A stretch of DNA of 64,000 bases from assembly GCF_037974265.1 (NCBI RefSeq), contig NZ_CP150233.1:496001-560000 (forward strand), written 5' to 3'. The position numbers and the translations under genes are program-made. Under the pieces are notes generated by a model. That model saw only the letters and a program-made list of their open reading frames with translations. It was not told the DNA's origin and did not search any database. This document shows positions 54,045 to 61,717 of the stretch, in pieces (the first letter of the stretch is position 1; each line of letters begins with the position of its first letter). This DNA comes from Paenibacillus sp. FSL R5-0623. GTDB taxonomy: Bacteria; Bacillota; Bacilli; Paenibacillales; Paenibacillaceae.

Positions 54045-54104
54045 TAAAAAGATGGCGCTACAAGGGCATCGGGCTTACCAATACAATTGGGGAGGCAATT
54101 GTTT

Positions 54105-55982
54105 ATGGGGAATCGATCATCATTGTGGAAGCGCACATTACGTACAGCCGGAGTATCCCTGCTAAGTTCCGCGTTACTGGTCACTTCGCTTGGCCTTGGC
54201 AACACGCCGGTAACACATGCAGCGGGAGCAAGGCAGATGGAATATCTGGATCGCGGTGTGGTAGCTGTGAAGACCGGGACAGGTGTGTTTATCAGTTGGC
54301 GGCTTCTGGGAACGGAAGGATCGAATGTATCGTTTAACGTCTACCGGGATGGAACAAAGGTGAACGCTACGCCTATAACAAACAGCACCAACCTTCAGGA
54401 TGCAAGCGGGACAAGCAGTTCCAAATATACAGTTCGCGCTGTCGTCAGTGGAACGGAGCAGGCTGCTTCAGCGGCAGCGAGCGTGTGGGGCAATAACTAT
54501 CTGTCTGTTCCTCTTAGTGTACCCGCAGGTGGGACAACGCCCGATGGAGTAGCCTACACCTACAGTGCCAATGATGCCAGCGCAGGTGACCTGGATGGTG
54601 ATGGTGAGTATGAATTGATCGTGAAGTGGGACCCTTCCAACTCCAAGGATAACTCCCAGAGTGGTTATACCGGGGAAGTGTTTATCGATGCCTACAAATT
54701 AAACGGGACACGCCTCTGGCGTATTAGTCTGGGCAAAAACATCCGTGCCGGCGCTCATTACACCCAGTTCATGGTGTATGATCTCGACGGTGACGGCAAA
54801 GCCGAAGTTGCGATGAAAACAGCCGATGGCACCAAGGATGGCACTGGCGTGGTCATCGGGGATGCAAGCAAGGATTACCGCAATTCCAGCGGTTATGTAT
54901 TATCTGGCCCCGAATTCCTGACGGTCTTCAATGGGCAGACTGGCAAAGCACTCTCCACGGTGAACTACGAACCGGCGCGCGGCAATGTGTCCAGTTGGGG
55001 AGATAACTACGGCAACCGGGTGGACCGATTCCTTGCCGCCATTGCTTATCTGGATGGAGAGCGCCCAAGTCTGATCATGGCTCGCGGGTATTATACGCGC
55101 AGTGTGCTCGTGGCGTATAACTGGCGGAATGGACAGCTGACCAAACAATGGACATTTGATTCCAATACCTCCGGTAACTCGGGCTATGCCGGGCAGGGCA
55201 ATCATAATCTGAGTGTGGCGGACGTAGACGGAGATGGGAAAGACGAGATCGTTTATGGTGCCATGGCAGTGGATGACAACGGCAAAGGATTGTACACAAC
55301 AGGGCTTCATCATGGCGATGCCATGCATTTGAGTGACCTCGACCCGGACCGCCCTGGACTTGAGGTATTTCAGGTCCATGAGACACCATCCAATGCTGGA
55401 GTGGAGTTCCGGGATGCAGGTACAGGCCAGTTAATCTGGGGAGTTAAAACAACAAAGGATATTGGACGTGGCATGGCGGCAGATATCGATCCAAGATATA
55501 AAGGCGCTGAAGTATGGGCAGACGGCAGTCTATATACGGCCAAAGGGCAGAAACTCGGGACAACCCTGCCGTCCTCCACGAATTTTGGCATCTGGTGGGA
55601 TGGGGATCTGCTCCGTGAACTGCTGGACAGCAACCGAATCGACAAGTGGAATTATGCCAATAACACAACGGTGAACCTGCTCACCGCTTCCGGCGTATCT
55701 TCCAATAACGGAACCAAGTCTACGCCGAATCTGCAGGCCGATCTGTTCGGGGACTGGAGAGAAGAAGTGGTATGGCGGACGAATGACAGCTCAGCACTGC
55801 GGATCTATACCACAACAGCAGTTACGGACAAACGCATCTATACGCTGATGCATGATCCGGTGTACCGTCTTGGTGTAGCTTGGCAAAATGTAGCCTACAA
55901 TCAACCGCCTCACACCGGTTTTTATCTGGGAGAAGGCATGAGCACACCACCGGTACCGAATATCCGGTATGCGGGCAGATGA
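54105..55982 (+). CDS. Secreted rhamnogalacturonan lyase, family PL11 (YesW-like)
   Basis: About 625 residues with a signal peptide (cleavage after T-H-A-A, near residue 40). An N-terminal fibronectin-like domain precedes an eight-bladed propeller with many calcium-binding D-x-D-G-D-G loops (GDLDGDGEYELIVKW, YDLDGDGKAEVAMKTADG, ADVDGDGKDEIVYGAM). HHGDAMHLSDLDPDRPGLEV and NLQADLFGDWREEVVWR are the PL11 blocks. It cleaves the rhamnogalacturonan I backbone of pectin by beta-elimination outside the cell. ATG 54105 follows GGGGAGG. It stands alone; no unsaturated-oligosaccharide hydrolase is in the window. Confidence 0.92.
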   Translation: MGNRSSLWKRTLRTAGVSLLSSALLVTSLGLGNTPVTHAAGARQMEYLDRGVVAVKTGTGVFISWRLLGTEGSNVSFNVYRDGTKVNATPITNSTNLQDASGTSSSKYTVRAVVSGTEQAASAAASVWGNNYLSVPLSVPAGGTTPDGVAYTYSANDASAGDLDGDGEYELIVKWDPSNSKDNSQSGYTGEVFIDAYKLNGTRLWRISLGKNIRAGAHYTQFMVYDLDGDGKAEVAMKTADGTKDGTGVVIGDASKDYRNSSGYVLSGPEFLTVFNGQTGKALSTVNYEPARGNVSSWGDNYGNRVDRFLAAIAYLDGERPSLIMARGYYTRSVLVAYNWRNGQLTKQWTFDSNTSGNSGYAGQGNHNLSVADVDGDGKDEIVYGAMAVDDNGKGLYTTGLHHGDAMHLSDLDPDRPGLEVFQVHETPSNAGVEFRDAGTGQLIWGVKTTKDIGRGMAADIDPRYKGAEVWADGSLYTAKGQKLGTTLPSSTNFGIWWDGDLLRELLDSNRIDKWNYANNTTVNLLTASGVSSNNGTKSTPNLQADLFGDWREEVVWRTNDSSALRIYTTTAVTDKRIYTLMHDPVYRLGVAWQNVAYNQPPHTGFYLGEGMSTPPVPNIRYAGR

Positions 55983-56052
55983 GGAATGGACAAGGTGTGG
56001 CCGTCCAATTCCGTTTATGTTTACAATAGCCAGCGAAGCATGGGATTCGCTG

Positions 56053-56093
56053 AAGGGAACAACGGACGATGGTTCGTTGTTCCTCTTTTTTTT
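56053..56093 (+). terminator. Terminator after the lyase gene
   Basis: GGGAACAACG and CGTTGTTCCT pair around GACGATGGTT, followed by at least eight T. A smaller hairpin CAGCGAA/TTCGCTG lies just upstream. Confidence 0.88.
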
Positions 56094-56133
56094 GCCAATG
56101 GAGCAGAAATCAGGTAAAAATCGGAAAAAACGT

Positions 56134-56162
56134 TTGACAGGTATATAGACTGCCTTTATTAT
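56134..56162 (+). promoter_or_regulatory. Promoter of the sulfate transport operon
   Basis: TTGACA (56134-56139), a 17-base spacer and TATTAT (56157-56162) form a near-consensus sigma-A promoter. The predicted start is near 56169, giving a leader of about 250 bases before sbp. Confidence 0.82.
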
Positions 56163-56181
56163 ACGTATATAACTTACTAAA

Positions 56182-56346
56182 CAGGTAGGAATAATAAAAA
56201 ATGCAACCTGAACAGAATAACGTTCTCACCGTATAGACGGAGGAACACCGTAGCGCATCCTTACCGGATGAAGCATGCACGGCCTTAAGCCGGCATGACT
56301 TTATGGGGAGAAGTGCGCGGGGGTTCCTCCGTCTTCTTGTTTTTTT
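56182..56346 (+). promoter_or_regulatory. Structured leader with terminator (candidate attenuator or riboswitch) of the sulfate operon
   Basis: AGACGGAGGAAC (56235-56246) pairs perfectly with GTTCCTCCGTCT (56323-56334), followed by CTTG and seven T. Inside are GCGCA/TGCGC (56253-56257, 56314-56318), the hairpin CATCC-TTACC-GGATG (56256-56270), and ATGC-A-CGGC-CTTAA-GCCG-GCAT (56275-56296). Upstream, CAGGT/ACCTG forms another hairpin (56182-56210). The terminator arm can be disrupted by CCGT/ACGG (56229-56240), and TTCTC-CC (56223-56230) can pair with GG-GAGAA (56305-56312). It lacks the SAM-I, T-box, TPP, FMN and cobalamin motifs I know. It therefore looks like a transcription attenuator controlled by a ligand or protein not yet identifiable from sequence. 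Confidence 0.7.
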
Positions 56347-56416
56347 ATGGGGCGTTACATCCTGTTCAGCCGGCCTGAGGTAGTCATGCAGATCTATATC
56401 GGGGGAGTGTTATTTA

Positions 56417-57496
56417 ATGAAAAAGAGAATTCACAAGGGTATTCTGGTTGGTCTGGCACTGGTGTTAACAGGAGTTCTGGCAGCATGCGGATCGGATAGC
56501 GGCGGTTCCAGTGCAGCAGGAACATCAGGGGGATCGGAAGGCGGCACAGAAAAGGCCAAGGCCATCGAGCTGCTGAATGTTTCCTACGATCCAACGCGGG
56601 AACTCTATGAGCAATATAACAAAGCGTTTGCGGCGCATTGGTTGAAAGAGAAAGGCCAGGAAGTGACGATCAAGCAATCCCACGGGGGCTCGGGTAAACA
56701 GAGTCGTTCTGTCATTGACGGACTGGATGCGGACGTGGTGACGCTGGCATTGGGATACGACATTGATGCGATTGAAGATAAAGGTCTGATTAATGAAGGC
56801 TGGCAGGATAAATATGAGCATAACAGCGCGCCGTATACCTCTACGATTGTATTCCTTGTACGTAAAGGCAATCCAAAAGGCATCAAGGACTGGGATGATC
56901 TGATCAAAGGGGATACGCAAGTCATCACCCCCAACCCCAAAACGTCCGGCGGAGCACGTTGGAACTATTTGGCGGCATGGGGATATGCCCTCAAGCAAAA
57001 TAACAATGACGAAGAGAAAGCGAAGGCATTTGTTGGTGAATTGTTCAAACATGCGCCTGTACTGGATTCGGGTGCTCGCGGATCTACGACAACGTTTGTT
57101 GAACGTGGCATCGGTGATGTGTTGCTTGCCTGGGAAAATGAAGCTTTCCTATCGGTAAAAGAGTTGGGTCCGGACAAATTTGATATTGTCGTGCCTTCGG
57201 TTAGTATCTTGGCTGAACCACCGGTTGCGATTGTGGATAAAAATGCAGACAAAAAAGGAAGCCGCGACGTGGCGGATGCCTATCTGAAATATTTGTACAG
57301 TGAAGAAGGACAGACAATTGCTGCTGAAAATTATTACCGCCCAACGCTGGACAGCGTGGAGGAAAAATTCAAGGATCAGTTCCCGGCGCTTGAACTGTTC
57401 ACGTTGAAAGATGTATTCGGCACATGGCGGGATACTCAGGCCAAACATTTCAATGACGGTGGTATCTTCGACCAGATCTATGTTCCAGGCAGCTAA
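56417..57496 (+). CDS. sbp: Sulfate ABC transporter substrate-binding lipoprotein
   Basis: A 359-residue lipoprotein: lipobox V-L-A-A-C near residue 24, a Gly/Ser-rich linker (about 26-45), then the sulfate/thiosulfate-binding fold. Landmarks are [45 protein letters not shown] (the anion-binding loop), [35 protein letters not shown] and the C-terminal [22 protein letters not shown]. These are all typical of Sbp/CysP. GGGGGAG precedes the ATG. First gene of sbp-cysT-cysW-yezD, under the structured leader. Confidence 0.95.
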   Translation: MKKRIHKGILVGLALVLTGVLAACGSDSGGSSAAGTSGGSEGGTEKAKAIELLNVSYDPTRELYEQYNKAFAAHWLKEKGQEVTIKQSHGGSGKQSRSVIDGLDADVVTLALGYDIDAIEDKGLINEGWQDKYEHNSAPYTSTIVFLVRKGNPKGIKDWDDLIKGDTQVITPNPKTSGGARWNYLAAWGYALKQNNNDEEKAKAFVGELFKHAPVLDSGARGSTTTFVERGIGDVLLAWENEAFLSVKELGPDKFDIVVPSVSILAEPPVAIVDKNADKKGSRDVADAYLKYLYSEEGQTIAAENYYRPTLDSVEEKFKDQFPALELFTLKDVFGTWRDTQAKHFNDGGIFDQIYVPGS

Positions 57497-57583
57497 GGTT
57501 GCTCTGTTCAATGAACACCTGATCAATCGCGCTGTGAGCGGCCAACCAGCCTTACCGGCTGAAGGCAGAGAGGATGAACGTGC

Positions 57584-58420
57584 ATGAGCAAGGTGATGGT
57601 GGCGCGGAGACGCACATTGCCGGGATTCGGATTAACGATGGGTTACAGTGTACTCTACCTGAGCCTGGTTGTACTTATTCCATTGGCTGCACTGTTGTTT
57701 AACTCCACAGGGCTGACGTGGGCAACCATGATTGAGGTTGCGACCAACCCCAGAGTGCTGGCTTCCTTCCAGGTCAGCTTCCTGACCGCAGGTGCAGCGG
57801 CCCTGATTGATCTCGTGCTGGGATTACTCCTGGCATGGGTGCTTGTTCGGTATGAATTTCCTGGCAAACGGCTCTTCGATGCGGTCATTGATCTGCCTTT
57901 TGCCTTGCCGACAGCGGTAGCAGGGGTTGCTCTTACGGCGATCTATGCCGGCAATGGCTGGATTGGGCAGTTTGTAGAGCCTTTGGGCATTAAGCTCGCT
58001 TACTCCCAGGCTGGGATTACGCTGGCGCTGATGTTTATCGGAATTCCGTTCGTGGTTCGTACGGTGCAACCGGTATTGGAGGAGCTGGAGGCGGAGGTGG
58101 AAGAAGCGGCTGCCACACTGGGAGCAGGAAGATGGCGGATATTCCGTACCATTCTGCTGCCGGATCTGATTCCGCCACTATTGACCGGGTTCGCTCTGGC
58201 CTTTGCCCGGGGCATTGGCGAATACGGCTCCGTTGTATTTATCTCAGGTAATATGCCGATGAAAACAGAGATTGCCCCCTTGCTGATCATGGCCAAGCTG
58301 GAGCAGTTCGATTATGCAGGCGCTACAGCGGTAGCTTTGCTGCTGCTTCTGGTTTCTTTCATCCTGCTGCTGATCATTAATTCCTTGCAACGTTGGAGCC
58401 GGAAGGCGGGCAGAGCATGA
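57584..58420 (+). CDS. cysT: Sulfate ABC transporter permease CysT
   Basis: A 278-residue inner-membrane permease with six hydrophobic segments. The CysT/CysU hallmarks are FDAVIDLPFALPTAVAGVAL and the EAA loop EVEEAAATLGAGRWRIFRTI, followed by GEYGSVVFISGNMP. It forms the sulfate channel with CysW. It follows sbp by 87 bases and precedes cysW by 67, both without a terminator, so cotranscription is likely. Confidence 0.94.
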   Translation: MSKVMVARRRTLPGFGLTMGYSVLYLSLVVLIPLAALLFNSTGLTWATMIEVATNPRVLASFQVSFLTAGAAALIDLVLGLLLAWVLVRYEFPGKRLFDAVIDLPFALPTAVAGVALTAIYAGNGWIGQFVEPLGIKLAYSQAGITLALMFIGIPFVVRTVQPVLEELEAEVEEAAATLGAGRWRIFRTILLPDLIPPLLTGFALAFARGIGEYGSVVFISGNMPMKTEIAPLLIMAKLEQFDYAGATAVALLLLLVSFILLLIINSLQRWSRKAGRA

Positions 58421-58487
58421 CGATGAAACATGATGGAGTATGGATACAATCAGATGTCACTCACCCAAACCAAAGGAGGTGCAGCAT

Positions 58488-59363
58488 ATGGCGGGTTCCG
58501 TCCCACTGAGCCCTGTTCCACCCGTAAAGACCGGGCGTGGAACTAACCGTGCAACAACGGAAGCTCCATGGGTCAAATGGTTGTTGATTGGACTGGCAAG
58601 CCTGGTACTCATCTGGCTGCTTATTTTGCCACTGGCCATTGTGCTCATGGAGGCGTTGAAGCAGGGCTGGGGTGTGTACATCGCGGCTCTTACCGAGTCG
58701 GATGCCATGTCTGCACTGAAACTCACGTTATTGGTTGCGGCGATTACCGTGCCGCTGAATACGATATTTGGTGTGGCCGCTGCATGGGTCATTACCAAGT
58801 TCCAGTTCAAGGGCAAGGGACTCATGATTACCCTGATTGATCTTCCCTTTTCCATCTCGCCTGTTGTGGGCGGGTTGATCTTTGTATTGGTCTTTGGTTC
58901 GAATGGGTGGTTAGGGCCGTGGCTGTCCGAACATGATATCAAAATCATTTTTGCGCTGCCAGGCATTGTGATTGCAACGTTGTTTATTACCTTCCCTTTC
59001 GTAGCGAGGGAGCTGATTCCACTCATGGAGGACCAGGGAACCCGAGAAGAGGAAGCGGCGGTTACACTAGGTGCTTCCGGGTGGCGAATCTTCTGGAGTG
59101 TAACCTTGCCCAACATCAAATGGGGGCTGCTGTACGGCATTATTCTGTGTAATGCCCGTGCTATGGGTGAGTTCGGAGCCGTATCTGTGGTGTCGGGGCA
59201 TATCCGCGGGGAGACCAATACGTTACCACTTCATGTCGAGATTTTGTATAACGAATATCAATTCTCGGCTTCGTTTGCCGTAGCTTCACTGCTCCTGATT
59301 CTGGCTCTCGCCACGTTGCTGCTCAAGAGCTGGCTTGGACACAAAGCCGTCTCAGAAAAGTGA
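58488..59363 (+). CDS. cysW: Sulfate ABC transporter permease CysW
   Basis: About 291 residues with six membrane segments. LIDLPFSISPVVGGLIFVL, REEEAAVTLGASGWRIFWSV (EAA loop) and MGEFGAVSVVSGHIRGETNT are CysW motifs. ATG 58488 is chosen since AAAGGAGG lies 7 bases upstream; a longer frame from 58440 contains that site. The next gene in the unit is yezD and not the expected cysA ATPase gene, which is not in this window. Confidence 0.94.
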   Translation: MAGSVPLSPVPPVKTGRGTNRATTEAPWVKWLLIGLASLVLIWLLILPLAIVLMEALKQGWGVYIAALTESDAMSALKLTLLVAAITVPLNTIFGVAAAWVITKFQFKGKGLMITLIDLPFSISPVVGGLIFVLVFGSNGWLGPWLSEHDIKIIFALPGIVIATLFITFPFVARELIPLMEDQGTREEEAAVTLGASGWRIFWSVTLPNIKWGLLYGIILCNARAMGEFGAVSVVSGHIRGETNTLPLHVEILYNEYQFSASFAVASLLLILALATLLLKSWLGHKAVSEK

Positions 59364-59519
59364 TTTTGAGAAGAAGAAAATACAGATTGACAGCTACTGG
59401 AAGCCCTGCTAATGTATAAACCAAGTATATAGGTTGGATAAGAATGATTTATAAATCCGTTGGATGACAGCGTACTTAGGAATATGGCGGGCAATAGCCC
59501 GAGAAGAGGAGGCAGCTCT

Positions 59520-59759
59520 ATGGCTAAGCCGTTAAAAGTGGATGAGGTATGGTTGGACCGAATTGCCGGACAGCTGAATGACATGGAGTTTGGTTCATTG
59601 CACATCGTAGTGCACGAAGGACAGATTGTGCAGATGGAGCGGACCGAACGCAAGCGTTTTGAGAACACTCCCTCAGGCAGCGCCTCCAAATCCGGAAGCA
59701 CGGCACGAAGCAGTTCAGCCCGTTCACTACGCGGATCCAATGCGAGTGCGAAGGGATAG
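59520..59759 (+). CDS. YezD-family small protein (DUF2292)
   Basis: A 79-residue protein. The first half, WLDRIAGQLNDMEFGSLHIV and V-H-E-G-Q-I-V-Q-M-E-R-T-E-(R/K)-x-R-F, is the DUF2292/YezD domain; the last 30 residues are a Ser/Arg/Ala-rich tail. YezD-like genes are typically found in sulfur-assimilation operons, and this one follows the sulfate permeases. Its molecular role is unknown. ATG 59520 is preceded by AGAGGAGG; a longer frame from 59460 would bury that site. Convergent with the lipoprotein gene downstream. Confidence 0.85.
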   Translation: MAKPLKVDEVWLDRIAGQLNDMEFGSLHIVVHEGQIVQMERTERKRFENTPSGSASKSGSTARSSSARSLRGSNASAKG

Positions 59760-59857
59760 CGAGTGACATGGCGTCAGGAATCGAGGATGGGTGCATAGGA
59801 ACACAAAGGTATACTTTTCAGAAACTCATGGGAAATGCATGTTCCAAATCATCCTAT

Positions 59858-61498
59858 CTATTGTGCGCGACTTGTCTCCATATGCTCCTTATACCAATGA
59901 TTCGCTTCAAGCAGCACCTGTTGCCCACCTGCATCCATGACTTCTTCCACAAAGGTATCGAAATACCCCACAGGCTGATCGCCAGTGATGATGGAGATGT
60001 ACACTCTGTCTCTCATGCGAATCAATTCAGATGAATATTGAATCAGGGCAGGGGTTGCAACCTCCAGGCGATTATAGATACCATTCTCCGTCAACCCTGC
60101 AGATGCAGCCCACTGTTCACGTTTATCCGAGGGTGTACCTGGAACCGTCATGCCGATACTTGAGCCGATCCTATTAATATAATTCTCCATTCTGTTGTAT
60201 GGGTAAAGTAAATGGAACGAGTTTGAATCTTCAGCGCTCCAATTCCAGTGTTTTCCTGGAAGGCCATACTCCATTTTGATCTGCTCCTCCGGATCGGGGT
60301 TGGCACTTACATAATCGAGTATCTCCAGAATTTTCTCCAGTTTTCCCGGCTCCTTCGCAGCCTCAGCACCTATAGCCATAAAATTCATCAGCAGATTGTT
60401 CCCTTTTGAACCGCTATGTCCATCAGGACCAATAACAGGAGAACCAAATACAACCTCTGCAGTTGCGTTCTTCTGTAACAACTCATTAACATTGAACGAG
60501 GCTCCCACTGGAGTTTCTTGGCCATTTTCATTAAGGACACTGTAGTCTCCCTCTTGATTCCAATGATAATAGTTGCCCATCGAGGTCATCCCAATTTTTC
60601 CATTAATAAAAGCATGGGATAGATGTTTATAGCCGCCTTTGTTTTCGCCGGTTATGAACTCAGGGTCGATAATCCCGTCCCGATACCACTTTTGCATATA
60701 AGTCAGGGCTTCTTTCATCTCAGGCTCCAAAGCGCCGATCACGAGTTGGTTGTTTTTTTCATTAAAATACAGTTGCTCGGTAAAAACGGACTGTCCAAAA
60801 GCGCCAAACACGACATTTAAGCCTTCTCTGGATAGGCCATACGTATCCTGTTTACCATTTCTGTCCGGATCATCTTTGGCAAAAGCATACATAACCGTTT
60901 CAAATTCATCTAATGTCTTTGGCACCTCCAGACCAAGCTGCTTAAGCCAGTCCTCTCGGTATACAACAGGGGTTCGATAGATGTTGGTCTGATTAATGGC
61001 CGGAATTCCATATAAGGAGCCGTTTATTTTTCCATACTCTAAATAACGTGAATCATAATCGCGAATTCGCTGTACGATATTTGGCGCATATTGTTCAAGA
61101 ACATCCGGGGAGATTTCCGCTAAGACCCCTTGCATTTGATACTTAAGCAGATCATGCGGTTGTCTGATCCGGAACAGATCGGGTATTTTCCCTTGAGCAA
61201 GCTCCAGGTCCAGCAGTTCCTCGTACCGCTTGTTCTCAAGATTCCACACCTCCAGATCGACATCAAACCGATCCTCAATATAGGTAATCATCTCCGCGTC
61301 TTCAGGAACAGGGATATTTTGATGCATGGTCCAGGATATTGTATACTGCGGTGTTGTATCTTTCTCAGCGCTTGCTAGATGGTCTTGCTGTTGTACTTGT
61401 GCTGTTTCTCTGTTTAGAACGGTACAACCGCTCATCAATCCTATAAGAATAGATGTAGCAATCAATAGACATAGCTTTCTTGAAAGGTTAAGGTTCAT
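59858..61498 (-). CDS. ABC transporter solute-binding lipoprotein (oligosaccharide type)
   Basis: A 546-residue lipoprotein with lipobox L-M-S-G-C near residue 25. The fold is the extracellular solute-binding protein family 1 type, close to LplA/YtcQ-like proteins in Paenibacillus. Motifs include LAQGKIPDLFRI, YGIPAINQTNIYRTPVVYRE, DPDRNGKQDTYGLS and the long GIIDPEFITG region. It probably binds a plant-derived oligosaccharide for import; permease genes are not in the window. It lies downstream of the AraC membrane sensor on the same strand, with palindromic element copy C between them. Confidence 0.88.
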   Translation of the reverse strand: MNLNLSRKLCLLIATSILIGLMSGCTVLNRETAQVQQQDHLASAEKDTTPQYTISWTMHQNIPVPEDAEMITYIEDRFDVDLEVWNLENKRYEELLDLELAQGKIPDLFRIRQPHDLLKYQMQGVLAEISPDVLEQYAPNIVQRIRDYDSRYLEYGKINGSLYGIPAINQTNIYRTPVVYREDWLKQLGLEVPKTLDEFETVMYAFAKDDPDRNGKQDTYGLSREGLNVVFGAFGQSVFTEQLYFNEKNNQLVIGALEPEMKEALTYMQKWYRDGIIDPEFITGENKGGYKHLSHAFINGKIGMTSMGNYYHWNQEGDYSVLNENGQETPVGASFNVNELLQKNATAEVVFGSPVIGPDGHSGSKGNNLLMNFMAIGAEAAKEPGKLEKILEILDYVSANPDPEEQIKMEYGLPGKHWNWSAEDSNSFHLLYPYNRMENYINRIGSSIGMTVPGTPSDKREQWAASAGLTENGIYNRLEVATPALIQYSSELIRMRDRVYISIITGDQPVGYFDTFVEEVMDAGGQQVLLEANHWYKEHMETSRAQ

Positions 61499-61524
61499 AG
61501 CAGCTCCTTTACTAATTTTAAATT

Positions 61525-61717
61525 CTATATAGGTTCAATTTAACATTTACACAAAAACGGAGAGGACAGAAAGAACCTGAAGAAGCGAAGCGTTCGCCTT
61601 TATTCCCGGATTTCCCCTTTTAGAAAAGGGATCGAAGAAATCTGGGAATAACAGCGATCGGAAGGTTGTTCTGTCATCGGAGTGTCCGTGTAAATATTCC
61701 TAATTGACCCTATATAG
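61525..61717. repeat. Long palindromic intergenic element, copy C
   Basis: The core AAGCGAAGCGTTCGCC (61585-61600) matches copies A and B. The inner stem TTATTCCCGGATTT pairs with AAATCTGGGAATAA, with CCCTTTT/AAAAGGG inside. In the outer arms, GGACAGAA pairs with TTCTGTC-C near 61562/61673, ATTTACAC (61545-61552) with GTGTAAAT (61688-61695), TCAATT (61535-61540) with AATTGA (61702-61707), and CTATATAG (61525-61532) with CTATATAG (61710-61717). The right arm reaches the stop codon of the upstream AraC-sensor gene. The element may terminate that gene's transcript. Confidence 0.82.

Noticed and set aside
56230..56346. SAM-I, T-box, FMN or TPP riboswitch for the sulfate leader
   Set aside because: None of the conserved core motifs of these classes could be found; the stem with a T run remains, so it is kept as an unclassified leader.
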